A stretch of DNA of 64,000 nt from Pyrus communis (taxonomy: Eukaryota; Streptophyta; Magnoliopsida; Rosales; Rosaceae): the NCBI RefSeq assembly GCF_963583255.1, contig NC_084815.1:3022150-3086149 (forward strand), in the 5' to 3' direction. Below, piece after piece: positions 24,301 to 36,616 of the stretch (within the stretch, counting starts at the first letter, position 1; each line of letters opens with the position of its first letter). The position numbers and the translations under genes are program-made. Under the pieces are notes generated by a model. It saw only the letters and a program-made list of their open reading frames with translations. It made no database searches and was not told where the DNA came from.

Positions 24301-27300
24301 GGAGGAAGCACCACTAATTACAGATACATGAGGGTTATTAAAGAGCACATTGAACACTACAATGGACTAGGCAGGCTAAACCACTGCTGTTTTAAATGAT
24401 CATGAGACTAGGAAAGGCTTAGACAGCTCTAAGTCAAGCTCCATATGAAACATATCTTAAATTTTTCAGTAAATCGATTACAAAGAACATGATATTCCCA
24501 CAATACAAAAGAAAGGGAACAAGAGAAGAAATGCATACCAGAAGACAAAGCAAACTACATGTTTCCTTTGGACCCAAGGCCAGCAAGGAAGGAACTTGAA
24601 CATTTGCAAGGAGGGAGTGGAAAAGACCAGGAGTCCAGCCATAGACTGGCCAACAAGCAAGTGCCGACGCAAGAAGGTGACAGATAGCTCCAAAACCAAG
24701 CTCAGAATCAGGATAAGGAGAGGATAAGTCCGCTGCACATGCGGCTAATTTTGGACTGCAATTGAATAAGTTCAGTCAAATTATATGAATAAAACTAAAA
24801 TACCTAGGGAAGAGGAAAACGAGGATGACTCAGTTACCTTACTTCTCGGTGCAATCGTAGAAGGGCATTCAATAACTTGGTATTTCTGTGCTGCTCTTGT
24901 ACTTCCTACAGATAGCAGTCCAAAGACCACATTTTAACAGACAACTGGTGAGAGCACACAGTAGTTAAGTCCCAAACAAACTCAAAATTAAAAGGTGGCA
25001 GCAAGTTCATGCAATCCCCAAATCTTAAAACAGAAGGATGGAACATCAAACATTTTCTCTTTACAGATCAGTAGCATGTAATGAAATTTCCATTTAACAG
25101 TTTGTTAATAGTGTGAGGTAGTGAAAGCTTCCTTTCTCAAAAATGAGATATATTCATGGACAAATTACTCTATCCAAACACAGCTATTCTCTGCCCTACA
25201 TAGAAGGAAAAGTTCTCCCTCTTGTCTACAAGTCATGGGGTAAAATGAAATGAAAATTCCATTTAGTTAGATTCATAGCCAATCAATCCTATGATATAAC
25301 ATGACCAAAACTACAGCTTCAAATGTCTACACAATACACATCTAAGAACCCTAGTCCGAGTATCCTTTCTCAAAATTTAGTTAGATTCTAGCCAATCAAA
25401 AATATGATATAACATGACCAAAACCGTAGCTGCTAACGTCAACACATCTACACTACACCCTAGATAAAAGGTTGTTCTACCCAATGAGATTACCAACATT
25501 TCAAATTCTCTAACATGAATCATGTAAGCATCCAGATTAGATAATAACCATTTTACAGACACAACTTTGCTTCAATATGAACTGCTGCTTCTCTCAATCA
25601 AACAAAAGTTCCCATATAGAAATCAATCATAAAGAAGCTAGAAACAAAATGTAGCAAACCTGCAATTTCTGCAACAAATTGATCAACAACACAATTGTAG
25701 GAATCAGAAGATCAACTAAACTCTGCTCACGATTACGTTCTGACAATAAATCTGATGTAGTATTGCACTCCTCATCAACAAGGTAATCTGTTCAAGGCGG
25801 CAAAATAAGAGCAAATTTTTCAAAAGTCCAACAAAATGGACCCATTAAAATATCAGAATATTGTATAATAGGAAGTGTCGGATTTGAGAAGAAGGTTCTA
25901 AAAGAAATGAAAGGAATCTGTAACTGCAACAAAGTTATAAGCAAGAGCAGGAAAAGTTGGGCAACCAAATTGAAGACAGCACAGAACATAATAAACAGAG
26001 CAAGGACATAGAAATATACAGATAACTCTTAACACTGAAAAGTTGAAGTGGACATGAAATCACCTCTTCCCCCCCAAGTCTATAGTGATTTTGATGGGAC
26101 AAGTTTGGTTGCAAACTTTTTAGGGGAACAATTTTAGTGGTTATGTTAGTTTTTGGCTCGTCAATTTGTGTCCTTTTCTGTTTAGGATTGTTTTAGGGAA
26201 AGGGTGCACCAATTCTTCTCCTAATAGGGCTAGGAAAGAATCTTAGTTTCCTTATTCAATGTAGATTAGAAATCCTAGAAGTCTATTTGGAATTGGAAAG
26301 GAAGTCTAAATTCCTATTCCACTTAGAATAGGAATTATAATCTGTAAAGGACATGTAAGCCAACCCTATATCTATAAATAGGGTGCGGCAAGGCTGATTT
26401 TCAGCAGAGAGAAAACAGCCAAACAGCAGAGAGGTTTGAGATTAGTTCTAGGGTTTGCATAAGTTCTGTAATCTCTATTATTAATCAAAGAAGCGGTGAT
26501 TTCTCTACCTAGGGAAATCACAACTGGACGTAGGCATAAGTTCTGCCGAACCAGTATAATTCTTGTGTGTTTCTAAGTTTTCTATATTTGCTAGTTTAGT
26601 CTATTGTCGTTGGGTACATCAAAGAACAAGGTCCAGTGAAAGGGGTTTTTTCAACAGGTTATACATACAAATCAACTATTCCGATCAACATACCATAACT
26701 GTTTGAGGACCTCTCAAGCATACCCCTACAATTGACCACAACTGCATATATTATTGGTACAACACCTTCATCGTACAGAGTAGCAGCAACAGTCTACATC
26801 AACATGAGCAACATGAGCAACACAAAAAATTCACCATAATGGTAAATACAAAAGTAGAAAATCACATACTGAGTTCTCTGAAATGAACGCTAAAATGCGA
26901 AATGCTGTTGTCAACTGTGCTACAGAAGAGTCACGAAGATTAACACCATCAAAAGTCTTGTCAGATATAAACTTTCCAAGATTTTCCATAACATTAACAT
27001 CAGAACCACCAGAGGTATCTCCAACAGCATTTTCTACATCAGCCAAATCTGACACCAGTGGGATGTTTGAAGTCAAGTGGGCATCTGCTCCAGAAGCCAA
27101 CACAGCAGCGTACTGTATAAGACCTGTTGTCCCGTTTTTATGATATACAACACCAGCATCTATCCATTCCAACAGCCGTGTAGGGGCATCTTTTCTATTT
27201 GACCCAGGAGAAGAGGAATGTAACGCCCTATGGAGCTCCATAACATGTCCAATCCATGATCCAAGAGAAGATGCAGTGGAATCAGAAACAATAACTTCAA

Positions 27301-30300
27301 AAATCTCAGCAGCTGAGTGAAATATGGCAATATTTAACGGCGGGGCTCCTGAATATCCAGAACATGAACTGTGTAAATGAATAACTAAAAGTACAATATT
27401 GTCAAACTTTCGGATTTAGTCTTTAGATGAAGGTCAAGTGCAGAACCACTATTTTTAGCAACTGGCTCTGGTTCCTTGGCAGAATGTAAAGCTTCAATCA
27501 AAATTTTAACAGCCTACAAAATGGATATGCATTCATTTGTCAATAAACTGAAATATGTATCTATAAAGAATAATCTAACAATAGGATTACCAAGAACAAC
27601 AAACAGAACTATTGTTCAGACACCACAGATACTACCATGTTAGATTTTGATATTTGTAAAGGCACCATACACATCCACATTTGTGATCAGAATTGTATAC
27701 CAGAATAAAGTTGAATAATACTGCTTAAGTTAGTTCGTAAACCCTCTTTGGCTTGTATCTTATACCTAAGTTCAAACACTTTGTACCAGTCAAATAAAAT
27801 AAAACAGAACTTCAAAGTTTTAATATGTGATATAGATGAAAACTTTAGAATTCAATATAAGAAAATGAGTTACCAATAGTAGATCATTAATATATAAGAA
27901 ATATTTCCAAAAGCCAAGATAAGTTCCACATAGATGATAGGGTTGCTAGTTTAAATTGGTTGGAAGAAGACTTTTGCGTTAGTTATTACTATATGGTTTC
28001 AGATCGCATATTCATCAGTACCTCCGGAAAATATCCCAGAGCCAATAATGCTTGGCGTCCACAGTCAGACCTGCAAATCATAACAGAAAAGTGGTTAAAG
28101 ACCATGTATAAACAACCCACAATCAACAAGATGAATTCCATTCCACCTTGCAAGAGCACACAGTTCCCACAACACCCATAAAAATTCTTCAGAGTTTGGT
28201 GCTGCAGTAAGCAAACGGTCTACAGCAGTAACCTGCACCAAAGCATTAGAAAGTTGCTAATCTTAGCTGAAAGTCTGTAATATTTTGAAACCAAAAGGAG
28301 CCAAAGGACTAACCACCCTCAAATGGACCCCAACAATAATTCCAACATCCTGTGGAGCACAAAAGAATCCTTTGGATAATGAAACAGATGCATATCGAAG
28401 AGGAAGACACGCATCCTTATTCACGTCATCAGCACCCCTTAGGGCATGTATTATTGTTGCAGAAAGTTCAGGGTGGTGCAGAAGAAAAATTAAGCCTGAG
28501 TAAGAAAACATGCAATGTCATAATTATCATTAACATGATCTGGATTTGACGGATAGGAGGCTTGAAAATAGGACAGCATTAGAGAGACCTGAGCGGCAAA
28601 AAAGAAAGGAAAGAATTATGGCCTCAACTGATGACACAACATCCACAAATATGTCCATCACATGTCCGACTTCTAAACGCAATATGGATGACGTCAATAT
28701 TGCAACTGATAGAGGTAGAAATCCCTTGTCCTGCTACCAATGTATTTTAAACATTGCTTAGTAAAAAATTAATATGGTTGTATTGTATAAACATTGAGCA
28801 AAAAAGAAAAAAGTTAAAATATCAGTCACAAATTGCAACATAAATTCCAATACATAATCTAAACAAGAACAAATATCAAAATTTAAACTGTGTTGTGGAA
28901 TAAAGAGAAAGTGAGAACGCACTGGAAAATGATACGAAAGTTGGAAAACAATTTATGGACTTGATTTCCAAACTTCATCTGATTAAGGGAGTGAGCAGAT
29001 CAGAGAAATTTCAATTTAACTTGATTCTGGATAATGAAGTTAACAGTATTATAGTTAATTTGATCATGCAGTTGAATAAGCAATTTTAGTTTGAAGTGAT
29101 TAGATAGACTGTCATCAACAATTTGGATATAGAGTTGAGCTAATAAAATACTGAAACTCTACCCCTGTGTTAGTCAGGTCTATCCAAAAACTATATTTCT
29201 CCACCACATCCCTCCTACCACATACTTAGTTTCCTTGCAAATGCTACTTCTACTCTCTATTTGGTCTGCCAATGCTCTGAGGCGTATAGTTTTCAAATCT
29301 AGCAAGGTTGGTCCCAAGCCTAGACTTTCACTCCTTTAAAATCAATGACAAAAGGTAACAGGCCGTACAACATAGAGACTATACAAATAAACCATATAAT
29401 TAACCATATCTCAGTTTTTGAGGAAGTAGTTGAAAGAGCAAATAGGGAAATTTACCTTGAGAAGAGCCAGCAAATGCATGTCGATATCCCAATTTGCGAA
29501 ACAACAATTTGAAGAAGCAATTAAGTTGTTGGATGCTTTATATGACGACAAACCTTCTGTCTGACCAAGAATCAAGGATTTGGTGGCTCGGGGAACTGGA
29601 GAAGGATCTTCAATTGGACCACGTGAATTTATCAATTTCTGCATAAATACTTGTCAATAAGTATGAACAAAAAAACTGCAATGCAGGTTTCTGGGACATC
29701 AAAAGTTGAAAAAATATACTCAAAGGTTTTACATAGCTAAAACCAAAAGCAACAAAATGACAACTGACCAACAGCTTTTTAAGTTGTGACTTTGCACAGA
29801 TAAGCATGTCCAAAGTACCACTTGTGACCCTACCAAAAGTAGATAGACCACCCAATACCGACAAAGCTGCACACTGAAAAGAATGGAATTACCATAAGAA
29901 ACCACTTAAATTATAGTTCGCACAAACACAAGTAAAACCACAAACAGGGTCACCAAAGTGGGAAGTAAACCTCAAATGTTGAAGCAACCTCATAAAATCT
30001 TAACCGATGAAGGACATAAGTTGCACAAGAAGCAATATCATGACGCTGTTTTTGCAATAAGAGATTTAACAATCTACTATAACCATCACTGGCACCAGAT
30101 AGGATTTTTTCATCTTCACGTGGCCACCAACCTAAAAATCCTTCACAGCCAAAAGAATGCTGAGTAGCCTTCTCAACAACTCCTAGTAGCAGTAATGTAG
30201 TAGCAGGAGATTTCTGATTGCTACAACAAAAAGCATGTACAAGCTGCTCCATTCCCCCACCAGTAACAAAATGAAAGCAGCTTTCTCTTCCAGAGCACAA

Positions 30301-33300
30301 AAGAAAAGCCACACTCAACCCCAGCATGACATTTGTATTCTGAAAACAAATATACAACTTTAAAAAATCGATCACATTCAATGTGGGCACACAGGTGTAG
30401 AGAGAGAGAGAAAGAGAGAGCACATGCCTTTTCATCTGTTGTATATTGAAAATATGGAGTACAGAAATGAAAGAAGTTGTAATTTAATCACCTGTGGAAG
30501 TTGGTGATGTACAACACTCAAGAAGTCCCTACTAAACCGAAAGTACTGACTTAACACATCCACCAACTGTTTAGAATTTGCTAATTCAACCTCAAACTCA
30601 AAAAGCCCATTGTCTTCTAGTGATTCAGCTAAATCATTCCCTGATTCGCCTTTAAAGACCTTATAGAGCTCCATAAGCTCTGTTCTGGCCACACTAAGAA
30701 CATTGCGCAACTCTTCACACTCACTGGATCGTCCCCAAGAAGAGGTGACATATGAAGTGGCAGCTGATACTACAATGCCGACAATTTTATGCAATGCATC
30801 ACCTAGATTGGGCAACTCACAGACCTTCAACATCAGTTGTAACAAATGCTTAGCTTCAACAGATACATCTGATGCCGCAACAGGTAGAGATAGAGTATTA
30901 AGAGTTGATATGGATTCCTCAATTTTCAGATTAGTTGAATGTAAAGCAAGAGGGAGGTCTTCAAGCTTTCCCTCAGTAGAGCTAACAAGATTAGTTATGG
31001 AGCTATCATCAAATTCAATGTTGAATTGCCCTAGATCTTCTGCCGTGTTTCCATATATGACTAAACTAAGACTGCGGTAGCTGCCCCTTACAACGAGATG
31101 ATTAGTTACAACAGCCTGCAGATAAGCAATGACTCCTGTGAGAATAGTCAATAAAGAAAAACAATGATGTACCCATGAATGTTGCGTGTGTGAGAGAGAG
31201 GAGACAGTTCATCAATAATAACAACTAGGTTCACCTATAGCTAAGACAAGGAGAAGGGAACAGAAACAAAACAAACTGAAACCAAAATGTTCCCAACTCT
31301 TTTTTCTCTTAAGTGCATTTGTCGACCTATTAAATTATGATTTTTTAGTATAATGTTAGGCTAGAAATTTATTTCCTCCATAAAGAAGTAATTACATAAG
31401 AAGTTTAAGATGACCTAAAATCATTACTTACGGAGGGAATTGGCACATTTTAAAAAGCTAAAAAAATATATCTATAAACAGGAACATACTCATCAGCTCA
31501 ACATTGACAGTCAACCATCAAAAGATAATAAATAAATAAAAGAGTAGAATTTTGCAGAATACAGGATGTAACATTATCATGTGTCAATATGATAATTACC
31601 TCTACTTCTAGCACATTTGAAGAAGAAGGAGAATATAGGAAAGGCAGACAGAGGCGCCTGAACCTTGTCTCCCCCTCACACTGAACAAAGACCTCCAAAG
31701 CAAATGAAGGAGGTGAAGTAGCCCTGTAAACAACAATACCACTTCAGAACATATGCAATATCTATCAAGCATAATCTGGCATAACAAGAAAACCAAATTT
31801 CAGGGGAAAAAAGCCCAGAATTTCATTGATTTTTGGTATAAGAATGGAAACCCTTATTTTTAAAATTCAGAAAGAGAACAATATTTTAAAGAGAACATAT
31901 AAAGGCTAAGTATGGGTGAGCGGCTTCCAAGTTCCAACGGCTTGAGGCTAAGTGAGGAAGAAATAGACTACAAAGGGGACTAGAGATGCACTACATAATC
32001 ATGACAAAGGCATGTAAGAGGGATTTGCTAGTGACTCCGAGTAGTTATTTGCAAATCCCTCTCACATTCCTTAATCAAGTAACTGTAGCTCCTCATAAGG
32101 CATGCAGAAGAACAAAGAAAGGGATATCTCTAAAAACTCTGCATAAAACCTACAAGGAAGCCCAAAACCTGACTCTATGATCTATCCCCAAATTCTGACA
32201 CCTCCTCCATCTTTTTTTCAAAACTTCCTGTCATTCCAAGCAAAACAACAACAAAGCCCTTTCCCACTAAGTGGGGTCGGCTGTATGAAATCCTAGAACT
32301 TCTTGTCATTCCAAGCCAAACAAATGAAAAAAAATGCCAATACACAACACTTCCCCCAAAAGTTTTCCAAAGTAACAATGCTTCTCCACAATAATGACCA
32401 GTATCCTCTGCTTCAAGTTTGCACATAATAGACCTTGAAAGTGAAACAGATATATCAGACCCCCTACAGTCAACATCGTTGCACATGTTGACTGTCCCAT
32501 GAGTAATTCTCCAAACAAGCACTTGTACCTCACTACATATCCTAGCATTCCAAATCATTTGGGTTGGGTCGGGTTGGGTTTTGAGAATAGGTAAACACAA
32601 TTTATTAATCAACCAATTAAAACAAGATTTGTACGTCTTAGAAAATTCTAATTGAAAGCCCTCCCATCAACCTGGCCTAATAAAAGTAAACATTTTCAAT
32701 CAATGAACTTTGATAAATTGATAATGGGGAAGAAAGCCTTCATTAATTTCAATCACATTTAGGCTCCTTCAGAGGTTAAAGTTCCAACCCAATAGGTAAG
32801 AGGATGAGTGAAAAATTGTGAGTATAAGCCACCTATCCCCACCCTATTTATCTTCAGAAATTTAATCCTATCCCAAGGCAAAGATTTTGAGTAAAAGAAT
32901 TAATTCCCTGTGAAATGTTTCTTCAAAGGTTCTACAAGAGCCTCTGAACACCACAGTGAAATGATAAACACAAAGGGAACCCCACCTGCTAGCACCATGG
33001 CAATACCTACTTCAGATGCCAACATGCTAATTGCTTCTCCACAATAAATGTGCATCCCTCTTAATCAAAACTTCAACGCCTAAACCTCTTTTTCCTTAGA
33101 TCTTGAAACGGATTACCCTTCACTAAAGAATTGACGTTTAATCCCTTATCCTTGGTTACCAGATAAAAGTCTCACTAAATTTCTGACACTGAATTTTTTA
33201 AGGGAGAGAAAAAGATTTAACTAAGTTACTAAACTTTGCAATAGCAACTGGACTAATGTTTTTCTTTTCTTTTCTAATAAGAAATAGAAATATTCATTAA

Positions 33301-34146
33301 AAGAACATGTGGAGCGGTACAAAATTAGTGAACAAGGAGTCCACTTTAGAAGAACACTAAACATGTAACCTGCAGCAACAACTCATACCGAGGGGAGATA
33401 CATCAAGATAAACAGAATTCCCAAAGACATAGAAAACCTATATGTTTTCACATCTGACAAAATAAAAAGAATTCCCAGAGAATGATAGCTCCCAAACCTC
33501 TGCAGCTGAAGATATGGTATTTGTAAGATAGGAAAAGAAAAAAAAATTCTTTGTCAGATGTGAAAGCATTTCAGGCCGGATCTAAGCTACGGTATTTGTA
33601 ACAAGCTTAAGTGAATGCTGAATATCATGACCAGTATGTTCATGTTCAGGCTTAATCTAAAAGATCGAATCACAATATTCTGAAATACACAAACAAAGGT
33701 AAAGGCTGAAACAACTCCAAAATCAGTAAAGCCGCTTACCCGAGAAGTGTTACTGACTGAGATGCAAAAGACACGTTCTGTTCAAGGAACTCGCAGGCAG
33801 TGATGACAATGGGCTCAGCAAACAATACCTAAAACCCACAATTCGCTTTGAATGAGTAACATTTAAATAATGGAAAGAAAAAGCAAGCATAAATTCAAAA
33901 AAAAATTAGTACTTTATACACACGGTGCAGTAATGCATTGGCAATACAGATTTCATAGAAAGTAAGAGTAACTAACAAATCAAAATTCGTAAGCTAATTG
34001 CAGAACAGGGACTAAATTAACCGAATGGCAGACAATTGAAAATTCAGAAATTGCGGAAGAGAGAGAGGAACCTCGTCGACGTATTCATCGAGATGGGGGT
34101 GGACGAAGGTCTGGGCGAACAACACACAAGGCTCGGGGCGACCCAT
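17534..34146 (-). CDS. VIR: VIRILIZER homologue (VIRMA), scaffold of the m6A methyltransferase complex
   Basis: A spliced gene of 28 exons gives 2162 residues with every junction in phase. Exons: 34072-34146, 33740-33828, 31600-31723, 30492-31115, 29971-30339, 29769-29873, 29456-29638, 28589-28730, 28317-28495, 28147-28232, 28022-28070, 27408-27513, 26870-27348, 26694-26793, 25660-25787, 24838-24905, 24539-24755, 23738-23953, 23430-23585, 23280-23333, 22975-23189, 22802-22871, 22024-22292, 21096-21276, 19623-20996, 18791-19528, 18464-18535, 17534-17554. The N-terminus (M-G-R-P-E-P-C-V-L-F-A-Q-T-F-V-H-P) and the C-terminus (L-M-Q-M-L-Q-E-K-L-G-Q-I) match plant VIR as I recall it, and length is close to the Arabidopsis protein. 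Order: Virilizer N-domain, long helical-repeat body, then from ~1480 a disordered region with a basic K-R-K...R-R-A-R patch (~1508-1523, possible NLS), two R-P-P-S-x-H-V-D motifs (~1565 and ~1600), and a Pro/Gln-rich tail. In plants VIR works with MTA, MTB, FIP37 and HAKAI to methylate mRNA in the nucleus. Intron after exon 19 is GC-AG. Confidence 0.96.
17952..18133. mobile_element. MITE, hAT-like ends, near the 3' end of the VIRILIZER gene
   Basis: The left end GGTTCGTTTGGAAATGCTTT is an inverted match to the right end (reverse complement GGGCTTGTTTGGAAGTGCTTT). The interior is built from AAAGCACTTTTAAGTGCTTTT-like palindromic words. It lies inside the last intron of the VIRILIZER gene. Confidence 0.6.
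18271..18312. repeat. Poly(T) tract in the last VIR intron
   Basis: About 40 nearly uninterrupted T on the plus strand (poly-A on the sense strand). It may be the trace of a retroposed tail or simple slippage. Confidence 0.7.
23338..23364. repeat. (GA)n microsatellite in VIR intron 19
   Basis: GAGAGA run lying just upstream of the exon 20 acceptor; on the sense strand it is a (CT)n polypyrimidine tract directly before the CAG acceptor, so it doubles as the splice-site pyrimidine tract. Confidence 0.8.
25262..25440. repeat. Direct duplication inside a VIR intron
   Basis: Two copies about 115 bp apart share TTAGTTAGATTC, AGCCAATCAA and ATGATATAACATGACCAAAAC. They lie in the intron between exons 15 and 16 and do not affect coding. 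Confidence 0.7.
26070..26656 (+). mobile_element. Solo-LTR-like insertion in a VIR intron (boundaries approximate)
   Basis: About 590 bp in the intron between exons 14 and 15. It ends in TTTTTTCAACA. It carries a strong TATA-like CTATAAATAGGG near 26371, followed downstream by sequence resembling an LTR R/U5 region (TTCTGTAATCTCTATTATTAATCAAAG, then TTCTTGTGTGTTTCTAAG). No gag-pol follows. The 5' end and a target duplication were not settled, so the element class is an inference from layout. It is in the opposite orientation to VIR. Confidence 0.5.
30398..30420. repeat. (GA)n microsatellite in a VIR intron
   Basis: Short GAGAGA run in the intron between exons 4 and 5. Confidence 0.7.
32238..32296 (-). 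repeat. Fragment of a dispersed plant repeat (SINE/RTE-like 3' end)
   Basis: The block AACAACAACAAAGCCCTTTCCCACTAAGTGGGGTCGGCTGTATGAA is, from memory, a very common dispersed plant repeat tied to the 3' end of Au-type SINEs/RTE LINEs. It lies in the large intron between VIR exons 2 and 3. The assignment rests on recall only. Confidence 0.4.
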
Positions 34147-34330
34147 TCTCTGTGATTTTCGAGTGCCTGTCAAGAAAACATGGAATTTGAGCCGTTGAAT
34201 TTGAATTTCTAGGTTTTTGGAGGTTCTTCTCCGTAGGAAAAGGTGGGGGTTTGGACAGTAAGAAGGCAAGAGGTTTTTTTTTCAGGTTTGTCGCAGCGTC
34301 GCCGACCTGAATGAGAGAGAAAATACGCCT
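34147..34330 (-). promoter_or_regulatory. Probable 5' leader and proximal promoter of VIR
   Basis: The bases upstream of the VIR ATG are less AT-rich than the surrounding DNA (a GCAGCGTCGCCGACC block near 34290-34308 on the plus strand), which fits a leader/proximal promoter. No TATA box or initiator was confidently identified. Confidence 0.35.
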
Positions 34331-35424
34331 TGCCCAATAAATATAAAAGAAAGAAAAGTTTGGGTGGAGTCTATTTGAATTTCACATGATTTTAATAGAC
34401 TTTTTTTATGACAGATTTTAAAAGATTTTTAATTCTTTATGGATTTTGACAGATTTATATAGATTTTTATTATAGATTTCTATGTATTTGTATGGATTTC
34501 TTTCGTAGATTTCTTAGGATTTATTAGTTGAATCTTATAACATAAAATGAAATAATGCAAAAGAAACATAAACATTTTGAATCAAAGGAGATCCATTAAC
34601 AATAATTTTGAAGTGTTAGCAAGCACAATCATGAACTCAAATACACAGAATAATAATGGAATCGTTGTAACTAAGCAATCAAATGAAATTTCAAATTCCA
34701 AGTTTCAAACACAACCATAAAACCTTATATTAGTCAGAAATTCATCATTACAATTAATATTTTCTTCTTTCTTTTTTCCTTTCTCGAACGCAACCACAAA
34801 ACCTAACATTGCAAGAACATCATCAGAAATTCATCACTACCTCACTAGAATTATTTGTGACTCATTATCCTCCATCCGCATTGTTATCATTATGAGCATC
34901 TCTCCACATTTGCTCCACTTCCATTTCTTCTTCTTCTTCTTCAATTTGTTCTTCCACCATTTGCTCCACTTCCATTTCTTCATCTACTTCGTCCACTTCC
35001 ATTTCTTCCCCACCTTCCGCTTCCATACTTTATTGAGACATTATATAAACTACCCAATGCGCGTGGGATCTATCACATAACATTACGAGATTATAATTTG
35101 CTCATAAACACATGACATTAAGCATATAACTCAACCCAATGCAAACAACTTAAGAAGAATAGTAAAGCAAGACGACTAAATCAAAAGAACCCAATTAAAA
35201 GCTCCTCAGAAACCACTCAAATCTGCAAGGGCACAAAGCACATATACCTCATCCTTCCAATACTATTCTATCAGCTTGTCCTCACAATACTATTTGTATC
35301 GGTCTTGCCCAAGGCTCTTAAATAGTCAATTTTAGAAAGAAATTAATAGTCAATTTTAGCTAGGGCTGGAGAATGGGGCGGTTACCCTCTGTTTTGTACG
35401 ATTTCTTCCAAATTAATGAATATT
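34331..35424. other. Intergenic, degraded repeats
   Basis: AT-rich DNA between the VIR leader and the copia element. It contains repeated (T/A)GATTT(C/T)TAT words at 34380-34510 and the small acidic ORF at 34865-35026. No other feature is supported. Confidence 0.4.
34865..35026 (-). CDS. Small acidic repetitive ORF, possibly a transposon-gene remnant
   Basis: A 53-residue frame with ATG at 35024-35026 and TAA at 34865-34867. It is dominated by Glu and repeats the unit E-E-M-E-V-(E/D), ending W-R-D-A-H-N-D-N-N. I do not recognise a domain. The neighbouring DNA (34365-34520) has GATTTTTATAGATTT-type repeats seen around PIF/Harbinger or hAT remains, so it may be the C-terminal exon of a decayed transposon protein. 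Coding status is doubtful. Confidence 0.25.
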   Translation of the reverse strand: MEAEGGEEMEVDEVDEEMEVEQMVEEQIEEEEEEMEVEQMWRDAHNDNNADGG

Positions 35425-35876
35425 TGCTGAAAACATTGGTAATGTTGAAATCGTTGGCAGCTTAATGAATGCCCACATAGTTTTTTCAATACCCACACAA
35501 ATTGATGTAGACTTTGGAAATAAAGGTGATCGTATGTTCAAAGTCATGTGCTGTAAATTTCAAAATGTAAGTTTTTTCAATACCCACACAAATTGATGTA
35601 GACTTTGGAAATAAAGGTGATTGTATGTTCAAAGTCATGTGCTGTAAATTTCAAAATGTAAGAATATGTTCGTATACAGTTGCTCTATAAATAGAGCACT
35701 TCGATTGCTATCAAAACACACAAAAAACAGAAAGGACAAATCATTAACATCAGTATTTATTCCTTCCTCTTTTATTTGTCTTCCCCTTGAATTATAGTTA
35801 CAGTGTGATATTTTACCCTTACTTCGCTTCTGTTACTAGTAAAAGTTATCTCTCTAACTTTTACCTATTTATAACA
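35425..35876 (+). repeat. 5' LTR of the copia element, with internal 91-bp duplication
   Basis: 452 bp against 362 bp for the 3' LTR. The excess is a direct duplication of 91 bp, 35480-35570 and 35571-35661, differing at about one position (GATCGTATG against GATTGTATG). A TATA-like CTCTATAAATAGAGC lies at about 35683-35697 and has a counterpart in the 3' LTR. Confidence 0.9.
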
Positions 35877-36119
35877 CGTTATTAGCACGACTTTCTAAAA
35901 TCTAACCATTTCTCATTTCTCTTCGCAGAACGAAAGAAAAAAAAAGTTTCCTCTAAGGATTTTACAGTTCATCTTCTTCCTCTGCCTCAACTGCTGGATA
36001 TATCCTCGTGAAAAACTATTTGCACCATACTTGTTTTTAGTTCTCAACCTAACAGTTACATATATCTTTGATTTCTTGTTTGGTGTAGATCTTGATTACT
36101 AACTCAGTGTTTATTTATG

Positions 36120-36440
36120 TTAATTTTACTGCAATCCAAGATGATGCGGTACAATCGCTCATCTTGAACTGCAAATTTAATCTTACTGCAATCCAAGATG
36201 GTGTGGTATCATCGTCTATCTTGGACTGCAGATCTAATTTTATTGCAAATTTTAGGTGGAGCAGTATAATCGCCTACCCTACCCTGCATATTTAATTTGC
36301 CTACTATTTAATTTTATTGCCATTTTAGGTGGTGCAGTATAATCGCTCACCCTACTTTACGTATTTAAATTTTCCTGATACTTGAGTGATGCGGAATAAT
36401 CGCTCATCCTATGTTATGTTATTTTAATGAGAATGGTGTT
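36120..36440 (+). repeat. Tandem leader repeats in the copia 5' untranslated region
   Basis: Five or six imperfect copies of a unit containing GGTG(C/T)(A/G)GTATAATCG(C/T)(C/T)(C/T)A(C/T)CCT lie between the 5' LTR and gag. The earliest two copies read CCAAGATGATGCGGTACAAT and CCAAGATGGTGTGGTATCAT. The unit is roughly 50-60 bp. Confidence 0.7.
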
Positions 36441-36616
36441 GTACAATCGTCCTCCTCATTCATGATGTAAATCTCGAGCCTGAAGTTTCGAATACTTATC
36501 ATTTTGGCCTAAAGATCAAAATAAAAACTTTGCAAAAACTAGAAGTTCTAACATTACATACCTCCAGAATACATATTATTCCAAGTTCTTACACATCTCA
36601 TTTTTCTTTCAGAAAA

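Noticed and set aside
30703..31080. A 125-codon plus-strand frame
   Set aside because: Antisense shadow of VIR exon 4, which is in phase with the rest of the gene.
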